From: Limnobaculum parvum
Lineage (GTDB): Bacteria; Pseudomonadota; Gammaproteobacteria; Enterobacterales; Enterobacteriaceae
Reading direction: 5' to 3'
NCBI RefSeq assembly: GCF_003096015.2
Contig: NZ_CP029185.2
Location: 333,501 to 397,500, forward strand
Length of the DNA: 64,000 nucleotides
Shown piece after piece: positions 53,450 to 62,494 of this stretch. Made by a program: the position numbers and the translations under genes. Positions within the stretch are counted from its first letter, which is position 1. Each line of letters opens with the position of its first letter. The notes beneath the pieces are model-generated. The model made no database searches. It saw only the letters and a program-made list of their open reading frames with translations, and was not told the origin of the DNA.

Positions 53450-54194
53450 TCTGGCCTCCGCACACCTGACAGTTTGGATCGCGATGCAATCGTAATGTGG
53501 TCCAGTGATGTCGTTTTCCATCAAATAGCTGTAGTTTTCCTTCCAGAGCGGAACTTCCTCCTGCTAGCATTTTTATTGCTTCCAATGCTTGTAGTGAGCC
53601 GATTGCACCAACCATTGGCCCAAGTACTCCGGCAGTACGGCAGTTACGCTCGGGCTCTTGTTGTTCTGGGTAGAGACAGGCATAACAACCGTGATCAAAC
53701 GGCGGCTTCAGAACCATCAGTTGTCCACTAAAACTCACGGCACTGCCGCTGACCAACGGGATGCGGTGTTGAATACAGGCAGCGTTAACCGCATGACGGG
53801 TTGCCATATTGTCGCAGCAGTCCAGTACCAGATCGACCTGAGGTAAAATTTCATTCAGGTTTTTATCGGTAAGTCGCTGGGTTAAGACTTGATAACTAAT
53901 CTGTGGATTTAGTGCCTGCAACTGCTCTTTTGCCAGTTCGGCTTTAGATCGCTCGATATCCTGAGTGCGAAACAGGATCTGGCGCTGTAGATTGGTCAGA
54001 TGAAGGGTATCATCATCGGCCAGCAGCATCTTGCCCACTCCCGCGGCGGCCAGATAGAGTGATACTGGAGAGCCAAGCCCGCCCAGACCGACAATCAGCA
54101 CGGTGGATTGCCCAAGTTTTTCCTGCCCCTCGAGACCGATATCCTCCAGAAGTAATTGACGGCTATAACGTAAAAATTCGCTGTCGTTCAGCAT
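53430..54194 (-). CDS. thiF: ThiS adenylyltransferase ThiF
   Basis: E1-like enzyme that adenylates the ThiS C-terminus. It has 254 residues (251 in E. coli). The nucleotide motif is GLGGLGSPVSLYLAAAGVG, then the Arg/Gln motif NLQRQILF and DCCDNMATRHAVN. Zinc ligands are in CYAC and CQVCGG, and the conserved Cys is in ERNCRTAGVLGP. It starts 2 bases after thiE. Confidence 0.96.
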   Translation of the reverse strand: MLNDSEFLRYSRQLLLEDIGLEGQEKLGQSTVLIVGLGGLGSPVSLYLAAAGVGKMLLADDDTLHLTNLQRQILFRTQDIERSKAELAKEQLQALNPQISYQVLTQRLTDKNLNEILPQVDLVLDCCDNMATRHAVNAACIQHRIPLVSGSAVSFSGQLMVLKPPFDHGCYACLYPEQQEPERNCRTAGVLGPMVGAIGSLQALEAIKMLAGGSSALEGKLQLFDGKRHHWTTLRLHRDPNCQVCGGQNANHGE

Positions 54195-54196
54195 GG

Positions 54197-54865
54197 TTAA
54201 TGCTCCTCATGTTCTATTAGCCGGAGCAGTTCTGCGGTGGCCTGTCGCCAGTCTTTCGCTTGAGTAATCGCGCTCACCACGGCGATGCTACCAACTCCGC
54301 AGGCCAACACATCCGGTACGCGCTCGATACTGATACCGCCAATGGCAACGGTAGGATAATCAGCAATAGCCGCGACATGACGTTTTAACTCGGCTAATCC
54401 TTGTGGCGCAGACGGCATCTCTTTGGTTTGAGTTGGAAAAATATGGCCTAAGGCGATATAAGAAGGGCGAATGGCAACGGCCCGCGCCAGCTCTTCATCA
54501 TCATGGGTCGAGACACCCAGACGCAGGCCTGCCTGATGGATTGCCTTGAGATCGGCGGTGAGTAAATCGTCCTGTCCAAGATGGATTCCGTAGGCTTGAT
54601 GCTTAACCGCCAGTCGCCAGTAATCGTTGATAAACACGCGAGCGTTAAACTGTTTCCCCAGTTCAATTGCCTGTTGGATAATCTCTTCCACTTCACTGTC
54701 TGGCTGGTCTTTGATGCGTAGCTGAATGGTGGTTACGCCCGCATTTAGCAAACGTTCAATCCAACTCAGCGTATCAACCACCGGATAGAGCCCCAGCTTT
54801 TTCTCCGTAGGGGGAAATGGCGTATCGGGTAATGCGAAAAGATGGATTAGGGGAGTATCAGCCAT
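54197..54865 (-). CDS. thiE: Thiamine-phosphate synthase ThiE
   Basis: Joins HMP-diphosphate and thiazole phosphate to thiamine phosphate. The ATG at 54865 (MADTPLIH), preceded by GAGGA, gives 222 residues (211 in E. coli); the frame open to 54952 lies inside thiC. Motifs are LGLYPVVDTLSWIERLL, TIQLRIKD, FINDYWRLA, HLGQDDL and AIGGIS. It overlaps thiC by 8 bases. Confidence 0.96.
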   Translation of the reverse strand: MADTPLIHLFALPDTPFPPTEKKLGLYPVVDTLSWIERLLNAGVTTIQLRIKDQPDSEVEEIIQQAIELGKQFNARVFINDYWRLAVKHQAYGIHLGQDDLLTADLKAIHQAGLRLGVSTHDDEELARAVAIRPSYIALGHIFPTQTKEMPSAPQGLAELKRHVAAIADYPTVAIGGISIERVPDVLACGVGSIAVVSAITQAKDWRQATAELLRLIEHEEH

Positions 54866-56792
54866 GAGAGTTTTCCTCTGTCGTTGGGGTATCTGATGCG
54901 GCCGGGTGATAAAGCTCGCTGCCCTGAGCGCGAAAATTTTCTGACATTTCATTCATTCCACGCGTTTTCACCAACAGCAGATCTTGTTGCGCCCGATCTT
55001 TGGCAAAATCCCTCACTTCCTGAGAAATTTTCATTGAGCAGAACTTTGGCCCGCACATTGAACAGAAGTGAGCAACTTTGCCGGAAGCTTGGGGCAATGT
55101 TTCATCGTGATAAGCCCGAGCAGTTTCCGGGTCGAGGGCCAGATTGAACTGATCTTCCCAACGAAATTCAAAGCGGGCTTTTGACATGGCGTTATCGCGA
55201 ATTTGCGCACCGGGATGCCCTTTCGCCAGATCGGCAGCGTGAGCGGCAATTTTGTAGGTAATAAGCCCCTGTTTGACATCTTCTTTATTTGGTAAACCAA
55301 GATGCTCTTTGGGAGTGACATAACACAGCATAGCGCAGCCAAACCAGCCTATCAGGGCAGCACCAATCCCGGAGGTAAAGTGGTCGTATCCCGGGGCGAT
55401 ATCGGTTGTCAGTGGCCCTAAGGTATAAAAGGGGGCTTCATGGCAGTGCTCTAACTCAAGGGTCATGTTTTGGCGAATCATGTGCATGGGAATATGACCA
55501 GGGCCTTCAATCATTACCTGAACGTCATACTCCCAAGCGATTTTGGTGAGTTCACCGAGTGTTTTTAGTTCTGCAAACTGTGCTTCATCATTGGCATCCT
55601 GAATGGAGCCGGGGCGCAGGCCGTCACCCAGCGAAAGTGCAACATCGTACTGGCTGCATAACTCACAGATTTCGCCAAAGTGTTGATAGAGAAAGTTCTC
55701 CTGATGGTGAGATAAGCACCATTTCGCCATGATAGCGCCACCCCGAGAGACAATTCCCGTCAGGCGATTGGCGGTCATCGGCACATAACGTAGCAGCACT
55801 CCGGCATGAATGGTGAAGTAATCGACGCCTTGTTCAGCCTGCTCGATCAGCGTGTCTTTAAATACTTCCCAACTGAGGTTTTCAGCAATACCGTTAACTT
55901 TTTCTAGAGCCTGATAAATGGGGACGGTACCGATAGGCACCGGGCTGTTACGAATAATCCATTCGCGTGTTTCATGAATATAGCGCCCGGTAGAGAGGTC
56001 CATTACCGTATCGGCGCCCCAGCGGGTAGACCAAACCAGTTTCTCGACTTCTTCTTCAATAGAGGAGGTCAGTGCTGAATTACCAATGTTAGCGTTCACT
56101 TTTACCAGAAAATTTCGGCCGATAATCATGGGTTCTGATTCTGGGTGGTTAATATTCAGAGGAATGATGGCTCGGCCTGACGCTACCTCATTACGGACAA
56201 ATTCCGGGGTGATATTGTCCGGCAATACGGCACCAAAGTTTTGCCCTGGGTGTTGTTGCTTCAATACCTCGGTGCGAATCCGTTCCCGCCCCATATTTTC
56301 GCGGATGGCAATAAATTCCATCTCTGGGGTTACGATACCCGCTCTGGCGTAGTGTAACTGGGTAACGCGTTTGCCGGGTTTGGCTTTGCGGGGTGCGGGG
56401 AGATGCGTATAACGCAGATGGTCTAACCCTTCGTCAGCCAACCTTTTTTGGGTAAAGAGTGAGCTGACCTGAGGCAAAAACTCAGAATCACCACGTTGTT
56501 CGATCCAGTTTTTCCGTAGCGTTGATAGCCCTTGTCGAACATCCAGCGTTGCCAGAGGATCGCCATAGGGACCTGAAGTATCGTAAACCGGTATGGCTTC
56601 ATTGTCCTGATATTCAGGATTTTCTTGGTGGCCACCCACCAGCGTTGGTGATAACTGAATTTCACGCATGGGAACACGCAAATCGGCTTGTGAGCCTTGC
56701 AGATAGATACGTTTTGAATTGGGAAAGGCGCTTCCCTGTAGCTGGTCAATAAATTGCTGCGCCTGAGCGCGTTGGGTTCTTCGGTTAGACAT
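54858..56792 (-). CDS. thiC: Phosphomethylpyrimidine synthase ThiC
   Basis: Radical SAM enzyme that rearranges AIR (a purine pathway intermediate) to HMP phosphate. It has 644 residues (631 in E. coli). The C-terminal [4Fe-4S] motif is CSMCGPKFCSM. Other signatures are NIGNSALTSSIEEEVEK, MDLSTGRYIHETREWI, SRGGAIMAKWCL and EGPGHIPMHMI. First gene of the thi operon, just below a TPP riboswitch. Confidence 0.98.
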   Translation of the reverse strand: MSNRRTQRAQAQQFIDQLQGSAFPNSKRIYLQGSQADLRVPMREIQLSPTLVGGHQENPEYQDNEAIPVYDTSGPYGDPLATLDVRQGLSTLRKNWIEQRGDSEFLPQVSSLFTQKRLADEGLDHLRYTHLPAPRKAKPGKRVTQLHYARAGIVTPEMEFIAIRENMGRERIRTEVLKQQHPGQNFGAVLPDNITPEFVRNEVASGRAIIPLNINHPESEPMIIGRNFLVKVNANIGNSALTSSIEEEVEKLVWSTRWGADTVMDLSTGRYIHETREWIIRNSPVPIGTVPIYQALEKVNGIAENLSWEVFKDTLIEQAEQGVDYFTIHAGVLLRYVPMTANRLTGIVSRGGAIMAKWCLSHHQENFLYQHFGEICELCSQYDVALSLGDGLRPGSIQDANDEAQFAELKTLGELTKIAWEYDVQVMIEGPGHIPMHMIRQNMTLELEHCHEAPFYTLGPLTTDIAPGYDHFTSGIGAALIGWFGCAMLCYVTPKEHLGLPNKEDVKQGLITYKIAAHAADLAKGHPGAQIRDNAMSKARFEFRWEDQFNLALDPETARAYHDETLPQASGKVAHFCSMCGPKFCSMKISQEVRDFAKDRAQQDLLLVKTRGMNEMSENFRAQGSELYHPAASDTPTTEENSHG

Positions 56793-56900
56793 AGCAAGCT
56801 CCTAATATCATTAAGGATTGCTTGTCCGGAGCTCGGAGAGGGAGTAATGATAAAGCCGAAAAGGCGTTAAACGTTTTCGGTTTATCTGAATGATATTACT

Positions 56901-56996
56901 CTTGTTCCCTTCGCGGGTATTAGCCCGATCAGGTTCCGCGGATCCCGAATTAACGGTCTCAGCCTGTGTCACTAGGTGGCACTAGGCACTCCGACA
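56901..56996 (-). promoter_or_regulatory. TPP riboswitch (thi box)
   Basis: Read on the minus strand the leader shows, in order, GTCGGAGTGCC, a variable P3 arm, GGCTGAGACC, GGAACCTGATC, GGGCTAATACCCGCG and AAGGGAAC. These are the conserved parts of the thiamine pyrophosphate aptamer. It ends about 110 bases before thiC. It predicts repression of thiCEFSGH by TPP. Confidence 0.95.
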
Positions 56997-57112
56997 AGAT
57001 TAATCACCAAACACAGTGATACAACACAGTATAAGTCAGCTAACAAAAACCATAAGTGGTTTTCCCGCTCGGTTTATACTCAAATGGTGCCAGAAATTAG
57101 CACCACCTTTAG

Positions 57113-57610
57113 TTATTTTTCTGATGCAGTGGATGAGTGATGGCTAAGCCAGCTATTGGTCGCTTCCTGAATCAGTTTATCTTCCAGCGAGAAGCGTCTT
57201 TCCAACAGTTCACCAACGGTTGAAAGATCTTCATGCAGTTGTAATATGGTGTCTTCGTTGATGCCCTTTTCGACATAATTGTCGTAGAACGCCATAATCT
57301 TTTGGGTATTCTCTTCTAATCTCGGGTAGGCTTTTTGGCCAATAAGCAGATTTGGGCTACTGGCGCCCTCTTCCTGAGTAATGACTTTGTCATAAATATG
57401 AAAATGGCAAGAGGAGAGATAGTCCACCAGATGGTGTCCAAAATCGATTAGGGCTTTCTCATCGAGAGGGACATTTTTTTCTTTATTTGGCTTAATACCA
57501 ACAAGACGGTAATAAGTAACCAGTAGGTTTTTACGTGATTCTAACCACTGATCAATCAGTTTGATTTTGCCGCCCACGCGCTCGGCTAAGCTTTCGAGTT
57601 GGTTTAGCAT
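57113..57610 (-). CDS. rsd: Anti-sigma-70 factor Rsd
   Basis: Regulator of sigma D, which binds free sigma-70 and shifts polymerase to other sigma factors in stationary phase. It has 165 residues (158 in E. coli). It is helical, with LIDQWLESRKNLLVTYYRL near the N-terminus and CHFHIYDK in the middle. It lies between thiC and the divergent nudC, as in E. coli. Confidence 0.93.
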   Translation of the reverse strand: MLNQLESLAERVGGKIKLIDQWLESRKNLLVTYYRLVGIKPNKEKNVPLDEKALIDFGHHLVDYLSSCHFHIYDKVITQEEGASSPNLLIGQKAYPRLEENTQKIMAFYDNYVEKGINEDTILQLHEDLSTVGELLERRFSLEDKLIQEATNSWLSHHSSTASEK

Positions 57611-57712
57611 AGTGTTTCCAGAGTGATGGCTGTTAGTAAAATAGCAAGTTAAAGTAATGTAAATCTATTGTTGTTAGATTGCCAGCAAATTAAGAGGTTG
57701 AGCAAAACGTTT

Positions 57713-58488
57713 ATGGAACAACAACTACAAGGTAATGAATCTGGCTGGTGGTTATTGAGCCACGCCGGGAAATTATGGTTGCCAAAAGGTGAGGTTCCCT
57801 GTGGTAGTGCTAAAGATTTTGGCTTATCCGGTGAAAAAGCCCATCGAATTGGTGAGTGGCAAAGTGAGTCTGTTTGGCTGGTATGTAAAGAACGCTCAAG
57901 GGATATGGCTTCGGTTCGGCAATTGCTAAATGAAGACCGTGGATTGTTTCAACTTGCAGGCAGAGCGGTTCAGCTAGAGGAATTCTATCGGGCACATAAG
58001 TTCTGTGGCTACTGTGGTCATCCTATGTATAGCAGCGATCGGGAGTGGGCCTGTTTGTGCAATAACTGCCGCCAGCGCAACTATCCGCAAATTGCCCCTT
58101 GCATTATCGTTGCGATCCGTCGTGAAGACCGGATTTTACTGGCGCAACATAACCGCCATCGAGGGGGATTTACACCGCACTGGCTGGCTTTGTTGAAGTG
58201 GGGGAAACACTGGAGCAAGCGGTAGCCCGAGAAGTACAAGAAGAGAGTAATTTGCAGGTGACTAATCTGCGCTATATCTCCTCTCAGCCTTGGCCGTTTC
58301 CACACTCCCTGATGATGGCTTACTTAGCTGATTACGCGGGCGGAGAACTGAAAATCGATACTTCAGAATTGCTGGATGCTGACTGGTTTCGCTATGACAA
58401 TCTTCCTCAACTTCCTCCTCCGGGTACGATAGCGCGTCGATTGATTGAAGATACCATCGCATTATGTCGATCTGAGCATGATGATTAG
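57713..58488 (+). pseudogene. nudC: NADH pyrophosphatase / NAD-RNA decapping enzyme NudC, frameshifted
   Basis: The gene is split over two frames. The first part (from ATG 57713) has the zinc site FCGYCGHPMY..CNNC and reads up to RHRGG. It then leaves frame and stops at 58225. The rest, YTALAGFVEVGETLEQAVAR onward, continues in the next frame to 58488. The Nudix box (GFVEVGETLEQ, AREVQEESN) lies entirely after the break. One base is missing in or next to a G5 tract at 58163-58167; a sixth G restores a 258-residue protein, matching E. coli NudC (257). It may be a real mutation, a slippage site or a sequencing error. No other damage is seen. Confidence 0.9.
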
Positions 58489-58593
58489 CATTTTGCCGAT
58501 TAGGATATGGGGTAGATATAGTAATATGCCCTCTTTATATTGGAAGAGCTTGTTGCATGTTACAATGCGCGCAATACCAGAAGGATAAAAATA

Positions 58594-59658
58594 ATGAATC
58601 AATTAAAAAACGATCGCTATCTGCGTGCGTTATTACGCCAACCTGTTGATATAACCCCTGTCTGGATGATGCGTCAGGCCGGGCGTTATTTACCTGAATA
58701 TAAAGCAACCAGAGCTGAAGCCGGTGATTTTATGTCGCTGTGCAAAAATGCCGAACTGGCTTGTGAAGTGACATTACAGCCACTGCGTCGTTATGCACTG
58801 GATGCGGCTATCCTGTTTTCCGATATTTTAACCATTCCTGATGCGATGGGGTTGGGACTCTATTTTGAAGCCGGTGAAGGCCCTCGCTTTGAACGTCCTA
58901 TCACCTGTAAGGCGGATGTTGATAATCTACCGGTTCCCGATCCGGAACAGGAATTGGCTTATGTGATGAATGCGGTACGTACTATCCGTCGTAATCTGGC
59001 TGGAGAGGTTCCTCTTATCGGTTTTTCTGGCAGCCCGTGGACATTGGCGACCTATATGGTTGAAGGCGGTAGCAGCAAAGCATTCACTAAAATCAAAAAG
59101 ATGATGTATGCCGATGGACCTGTGTTGCATAAGCTACTGGATAAGATCGCAGACAGCGTTGTTTTATATCTGAATGCCCAAATTAAAGCCGGTGCACAGT
59201 CAGTAATGATTTTTGATACTTGGGGCGGTGTGTTAACCGGGCGTGATTATCTGGAGTTTTCACTGGCCTATATGCACAAGATTGTTGATGGCTTGATTCG
59301 CGAAAATGAAGGTCGCAAAGTGCCGGTGACGCTGTTTACTAAAGGCGGAGGTCAATGGTTAGAAGCCATGGCGAATACCGGATGTGATGCGCTCGGTCTG
59401 GACTGGACTACCGATATTGCTGATGCCCGTAAGCGGGTGGGCGAGCGGGTGGCGCTACAGGGCAATATGGATCCTTCCATGCTGTATGCTCCACCAGCCA
59501 GAATTGAACAGGAAGTGGCGAGTATTCTTTCTGGATTTGGTCACGGTAACGGTCACGTATTTAATCTGGGCCACGGCATCCATCAGGATGTTCCACCTGA
59601 GCATGCTGGTGCTTTTGTCGAAGCGGTTCATAAACTGTCTCGCGCCTATCATGATTGA
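58594..59658 (+). CDS. hemE: Uroporphyrinogen decarboxylase HemE
   Basis: Decarboxylates uroporphyrinogen III to coproporphyrinogen III in heme synthesis. The ATG at 58594 (MNQLKNDRYLRALLRQPVD) follows AAGGA by 8 bases and gives 354 residues, as in E. coli. The signatures PVWMMRQAGRYLPEY and IGFSGSPWTLATYMVEGG are present. It overlaps nfi by 8 bases. Confidence 0.98.
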   Translation: MNQLKNDRYLRALLRQPVDITPVWMMRQAGRYLPEYKATRAEAGDFMSLCKNAELACEVTLQPLRRYALDAAILFSDILTIPDAMGLGLYFEAGEGPRFERPITCKADVDNLPVPDPEQELAYVMNAVRTIRRNLAGEVPLIGFSGSPWTLATYMVEGGSSKAFTKIKKMMYADGPVLHKLLDKIADSVVLYLNAQIKAGAQSVMIFDTWGGVLTGRDYLEFSLAYMHKIVDGLIRENEGRKVPVTLFTKGGGQWLEAMANTGCDALGLDWTTDIADARKRVGERVALQGNMDPSMLYAPPARIEQEVASILSGFGHGNGHVFNLGHGIHQDVPPEHAGAFVEAVHKLSRAYHD

Positions 59659-60340
59659 TACCGCTTCTTTGCGGGCTGAACAGTCTGAAAAAGCCCAGTT
59701 GATTGTCAGAGACGATCGGCTGGGTTTCACTGAACCTGATTGGATTGCCGGTGCAGATGTCGGTTTTGAACAAGATGGAACCATAACTCGGGCAGCGATA
59801 GCCATTCTGAGCTATCCCAAGTTGGAATTGGTGGAGTACCAGATTGCCCGGGTACCTACAAATATTCCCTATATTCCCGGATTACTCTCTTTCCGCGAAT
59901 GCCCTGCTTTACTGGTTGCATGGCAAAAGCTCACCATTAAGCCCCAGTTGTTGTTTGTCGACGGCCAGGGTATTGCCCACCCTCGACGGCTTGGTGTAGC
60001 CAGTCATTTTGGTCTGTTAGCGGATATACCAACCATTGGCGTGGCAAAGAGTCGCCTGTGTGGGCAACATCGTCCATTAATTGCAGAACCAAGCGATTTG
60101 GCCGAACTGACCGATAGGAATGAGGTCCTTGGTTGGGTGTGGAATAGTAAAGCGCGTTGTAAGCCGCTGTATATTTCAGTGGGACATCGAATTAGCCCGG
60201 ATAGCGCACTGGCGTGGGTGAAACGCTGTATGCGCGGTTATCGTCTGCCGGAACCAACCCGTTGGGCTGATGCCATTGCTTCGCGGCGCCCTGCATTTTT
60301 GCGCTGGCTGGCGGAACATCCAGAAAAAATTATTGATTAA
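59651..60340 (+). CDS. nfi: Endonuclease V (deoxyinosine 3'-endonuclease)
   Basis: Repair nuclease that cuts DNA next to deoxyinosine. The ATG at 59651 (MIDTASLRAEQ) inside the end of hemE gives 229 residues (223 in E. coli). Motifs include AGADVGFEQDG with the catalytic Asp, PYIPGLLSFRECPALL, FVDGQGIAHPRRLGVASHFG and GVAKSRLCG. It is coupled to hemE by an 8-base overlap. Confidence 0.96.
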   Translation: MIDTASLRAEQSEKAQLIVRDDRLGFTEPDWIAGADVGFEQDGTITRAAIAILSYPKLELVEYQIARVPTNIPYIPGLLSFRECPALLVAWQKLTIKPQLLFVDGQGIAHPRRLGVASHFGLLADIPTIGVAKSRLCGQHRPLIAEPSDLAELTDRNEVLGWVWNSKARCKPLYISVGHRISPDSALAWVKRCMRGYRLPEPTRWADAIASRRPAFLRWLAEHPEKIID

Positions 60341-60400
60341 GCTACGGCTATTATAATGTGGGTATTTTCCCATCATGTTGAATATTAATGAGATATCTTA

Positions 60401-60991
60401 ATGCTACGTAATCCGATTCACAAACGTATGGAAAAGCTGACCAGCTGGCAGCATTACACTTTTATGGCCTGCTTGTGTGAGCGTATGTATCCAAATTATC
60501 AGGCGTTTTGTCACCAAACCGGGTTTGCGGAACCTCAAGTATATCGTCGTATTCTGGATTTGATTTGGGAAACGCTGGTAGTGAAGGGCGCGAAAGTGAA
60601 TTTTGATAGTCAACTGGAGAAGCTGGAAGATATCATTCCGGGTGCGGAACAGTTTGATATATATGGTGTTTATCCTGCTATTGATGCCTGCGTTGCCCTG
60701 AGTGAAGTGTTGCACTCGCATTTAAGTGGTGAAACATTAGAACACGCGATCGCCGTGAGTGAAATGTCAGTCCGTACTGTAGCGATGCTGGAGATGACCG
60801 AAGCTAACCGCGAAATGACTGACGATGAGCTAAAAGCCTTGCCACTCATTGAAAATGAATTCGATGTCCAATGGGAAATATACCGCCTGCTGGCCGAATG
60901 CGAAGAGCGTGATATTGAGCTGATTAAAGGGCTAAGAGCAGACCTGAAAGAGGCCGCAACTAGCAATATCGGTATAAATTTAACACAATAG
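60401..60991 (+). CDS. yjaG: DUF416 family protein YjaG
   Basis: Conserved protein of unknown function, 196 residues, as in E. coli YjaG. Family blocks are WQHYTFMACLCERMYPNY, YRRILDLIWETL, GVYPAIDACVAL and LLAECEERDIELIKGLRADL. It is soluble and helical, with no signal peptide. It sits between nfi and hupA as in E. coli. Confidence 0.94.
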   Translation: MLRNPIHKRMEKLTSWQHYTFMACLCERMYPNYQAFCHQTGFAEPQVYRRILDLIWETLVVKGAKVNFDSQLEKLEDIIPGAEQFDIYGVYPAIDACVALSEVLHSHLSGETLEHAIAVSEMSVRTVAMLEMTEANREMTDDELKALPLIENEFDVQWEIYRLLAECEERDIELIKGLRADLKEAATSNIGINLTQ

Positions 60992-61179
60992 ATGATAAAA
61001 CGTGATTCAGAGCCTAAATAATAGCATGTTAAGGCTTCACAGCCGCCCTCTATTGGTCTACATTTGTCTTGCCTTTGAAAGGTGGCTATCGAGACGCTTA
61101 GGCTAAGGGTTGAGAAACTTTCTTTTCCCGCCCGTGTTCGATACATTGCATGCCATAAAACACATTGTAAGGATAATTT

Positions 61180-61455
61180 ATGAACAAGACTCAACTGATT
61201 GACGTAATTGCAGACAAGGCTGGTATTACTAAAGTTCAGGCCAAAGCGGCTCTGGAATCAACCTTAGGTGCAATTACTGAGTCTCTGAAAGATGGTGACC
61301 CAGTACAACTGGTTGGTTTTGGTACATTTAAAGTGAATCACCGTAATGCTCGTACTGGTCGTAACCCACAGACTGGTAAAGAAATCAAAATTGCTGCAGC
61401 TAATGTTCCAGCATTTGTTTCTGGCAAAGCGCTGAAAGAAGCTGTTAAGAGTTAA
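61180..61455 (+). CDS. hupA: DNA-binding protein HU-alpha
   Basis: Nucleoid-associated histone-like protein. It has 91 residues (90 in E. coli), with MNKTQLIDVIADKAGITK at the start and the DNA-binding arm GRNPQTGKEIKIAA containing the intercalating Pro. AAGGA lies upstream of the ATG. A terminator follows closely. Confidence 0.97.
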   Translation: MNKTQLIDVIADKAGITKVQAKAALESTLGAITESLKDGDPVQLVGFGTFKVNHRNARTGRNPQTGKEIKIAAANVPAFVSGKALKEAVKS

Positions 61456-61478
61456 TTAACAGCCACTTAATGAGATAA

Positions 61479-61502
61479 AAAAGGGGCAGAATGGCCCCTT
61501 TT
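61479..61502 (+). terminator. Terminator of hupA
   Basis: A 9-bp stem (AAAAGGGGC / GCCCCTTTT) with a 6-base loop lies 23 bases after the hupA stop and just before yjaH. Confidence 0.9.
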
Positions 61503-61516
61503 ATCATATTCAGACC

Positions 61517-62164
61517 ATGATAAAACGACTAATTGTTATAAGCAGCCTGATTCTAGCGGGATGCAGTACTTCATCAAAAGATCCTACCTTAAACGCCTCG
61601 GGCTACATTGCCAATGATGGCATGATGAGAGTCTGGACTAAAATCAGTGGCGAAGGGCAGCCGATGCGGCTGATGAGTGTGTATACACCTTATACCGGCA
61701 GCACTGTTTCCACTTATTATGAATATGCGGCAGGAAAAGTCAGTCTGATTCGCCGTGAAGTTCAAACACCTGATGGCTATCCCAAAGAATTATTGCGTCT
61801 GGATAGTGAGGGCAACGCCAGTTTTATGCAGCGTCAACTGGCGGATCGCAATGAACAGCTCTCTGCCGACGATATTCTTAGACTAAAATACGAAGAGCAG
61901 AGAATTCTGACAACCAGTGAGTCGCTTGATGCCGGTAAGATCGTGTTGCATCAGGGCTATATTAATAACGGTGAAATTATTACTTGTGCCGGAGAGACAG
62001 TGAATCCGGTATTTTCGTATGACCAACAGTCATGGATTGAAAAGCGGGTGCGTAATGGCGGCTTTATCAGTCTGGCGTGGTTAGATGCGCCGCGAGGAAT
62101 GCAGTTGTTGTTGGTAGCGAATGAGAATTTTTGTTCGTGGGAGCCGAAGTTGGCGACGTTTTGA
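61517..62164 (+). CDS. yjaH: DUF1481 lipoprotein YjaH
   Basis: Predicted lipoprotein of unknown function, 215 residues (231 in E. coli YjaH). The signal peptide ends in a lipobox LAGC with Cys16 as the lipidation site. Recognisable blocks are VWTKISGEGQPMRLMSVY, YYEYAAGKVSLIRRE and LLVANENFCSWEP. It begins 14 bases after the hupA terminator. In E. coli zraPSR lies next to it; here the intergenic hairpin region and purD follow. Confidence 0.88.
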   Translation: MIKRLIVISSLILAGCSTSSKDPTLNASGYIANDGMMRVWTKISGEGQPMRLMSVYTPYTGSTVSTYYEYAAGKVSLIRREVQTPDGYPKELLRLDSEGNASFMQRQLADRNEQLSADDILRLKYEEQRILTTSESLDAGKIVLHQGYINNGEIITCAGETVNPVFSYDQQSWIEKRVRNGGFISLAWLDAPRGMQLLLVANENFCSWEPKLATF

Positions 62165-62202
62165 TTGGTGATGGGTTCTTTTAAAATCAGCATCAATGGA
62201 TA

Positions 62203-62394
62203 TTCCGGCCGTAAAAGTAGAGTGCCTATATTTGCAGAGTGCTCGGCCGGAAGACAATCTGTACTTAATTTCTGAGTGCGTCGGGCCTAGTCCGCCTAGG
62301 GGCGGTTATGAAACACCTTTCGGTGTTTCACCCTTCGGGCCAGCACTAGCGCTGTTCAAACAGGCAAAGCCTGTTTGTCGTTGGCTCACGCCAA
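62203..62394. repeat. Composite palindromic element
   Basis: The hairpins listed for 62165-62494 make up about half of this stretch. TCGGGCC also occurs twice as a direct repeat (62281 and 62335). The pattern resembles dispersed intergenic palindromic repeats of enterobacteria, but I cannot name the family. It could act on the 3' ends of the yjaH and purHD transcripts. Confidence 0.5.
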
Positions 62395-62450
62395 GTCGAC
62401 CCCAACGGCGGCCTCTCTCCCTCCGTTTGAAATCTGTAAAATTAAATAAC

Positions 62451-62476
62451 AAAAGGTCGCCATACAGCGACCTTTT
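62451..62476 (-). terminator. Terminator of purHD
   Basis: A 10-bp stem (AAAAGGTCGC / GCGACCTTTT) with a 6-base loop, 18 bases downstream of the purD stop on the minus strand. The trailing T run is interrupted (TTTTGTTATTT). Confidence 0.8.
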
Positions 62477-62494
62477 GTATTACTGACGAATGAA

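Larger units (their letters stand above)
62165..62494. other. Intergenic region with a multi-hairpin element before purD
   Basis: 330 bases between convergent yjaH and purD. Six short perfect hairpins stand in a row: 62203-62252 (9-bp arms TTCCGGCCG/CGGCCGGAA), 62292-62305 (CCGCC/GGCGG), 62309-62330 (9-bp arms TGAAACACC/GGTGTTTCA), 62331-62339 (CCC/GGG), 62358-62376 (8-bp arms AAACAGGC/GCCTGTTT) and 62381-62394 (TTGGC/GCCAA). The purD terminator follows at 62451-62476. A 96-codon frame here has no family match I recognise and is probably not a gene. Confidence 0.7.

Noticed and set aside
62196..62486. 96-codon plus-strand frame between yjaH and purD
   Set aside because: It runs straight through six hairpins and the purD terminator, has no clear ribosome-binding site and resembles no known protein.
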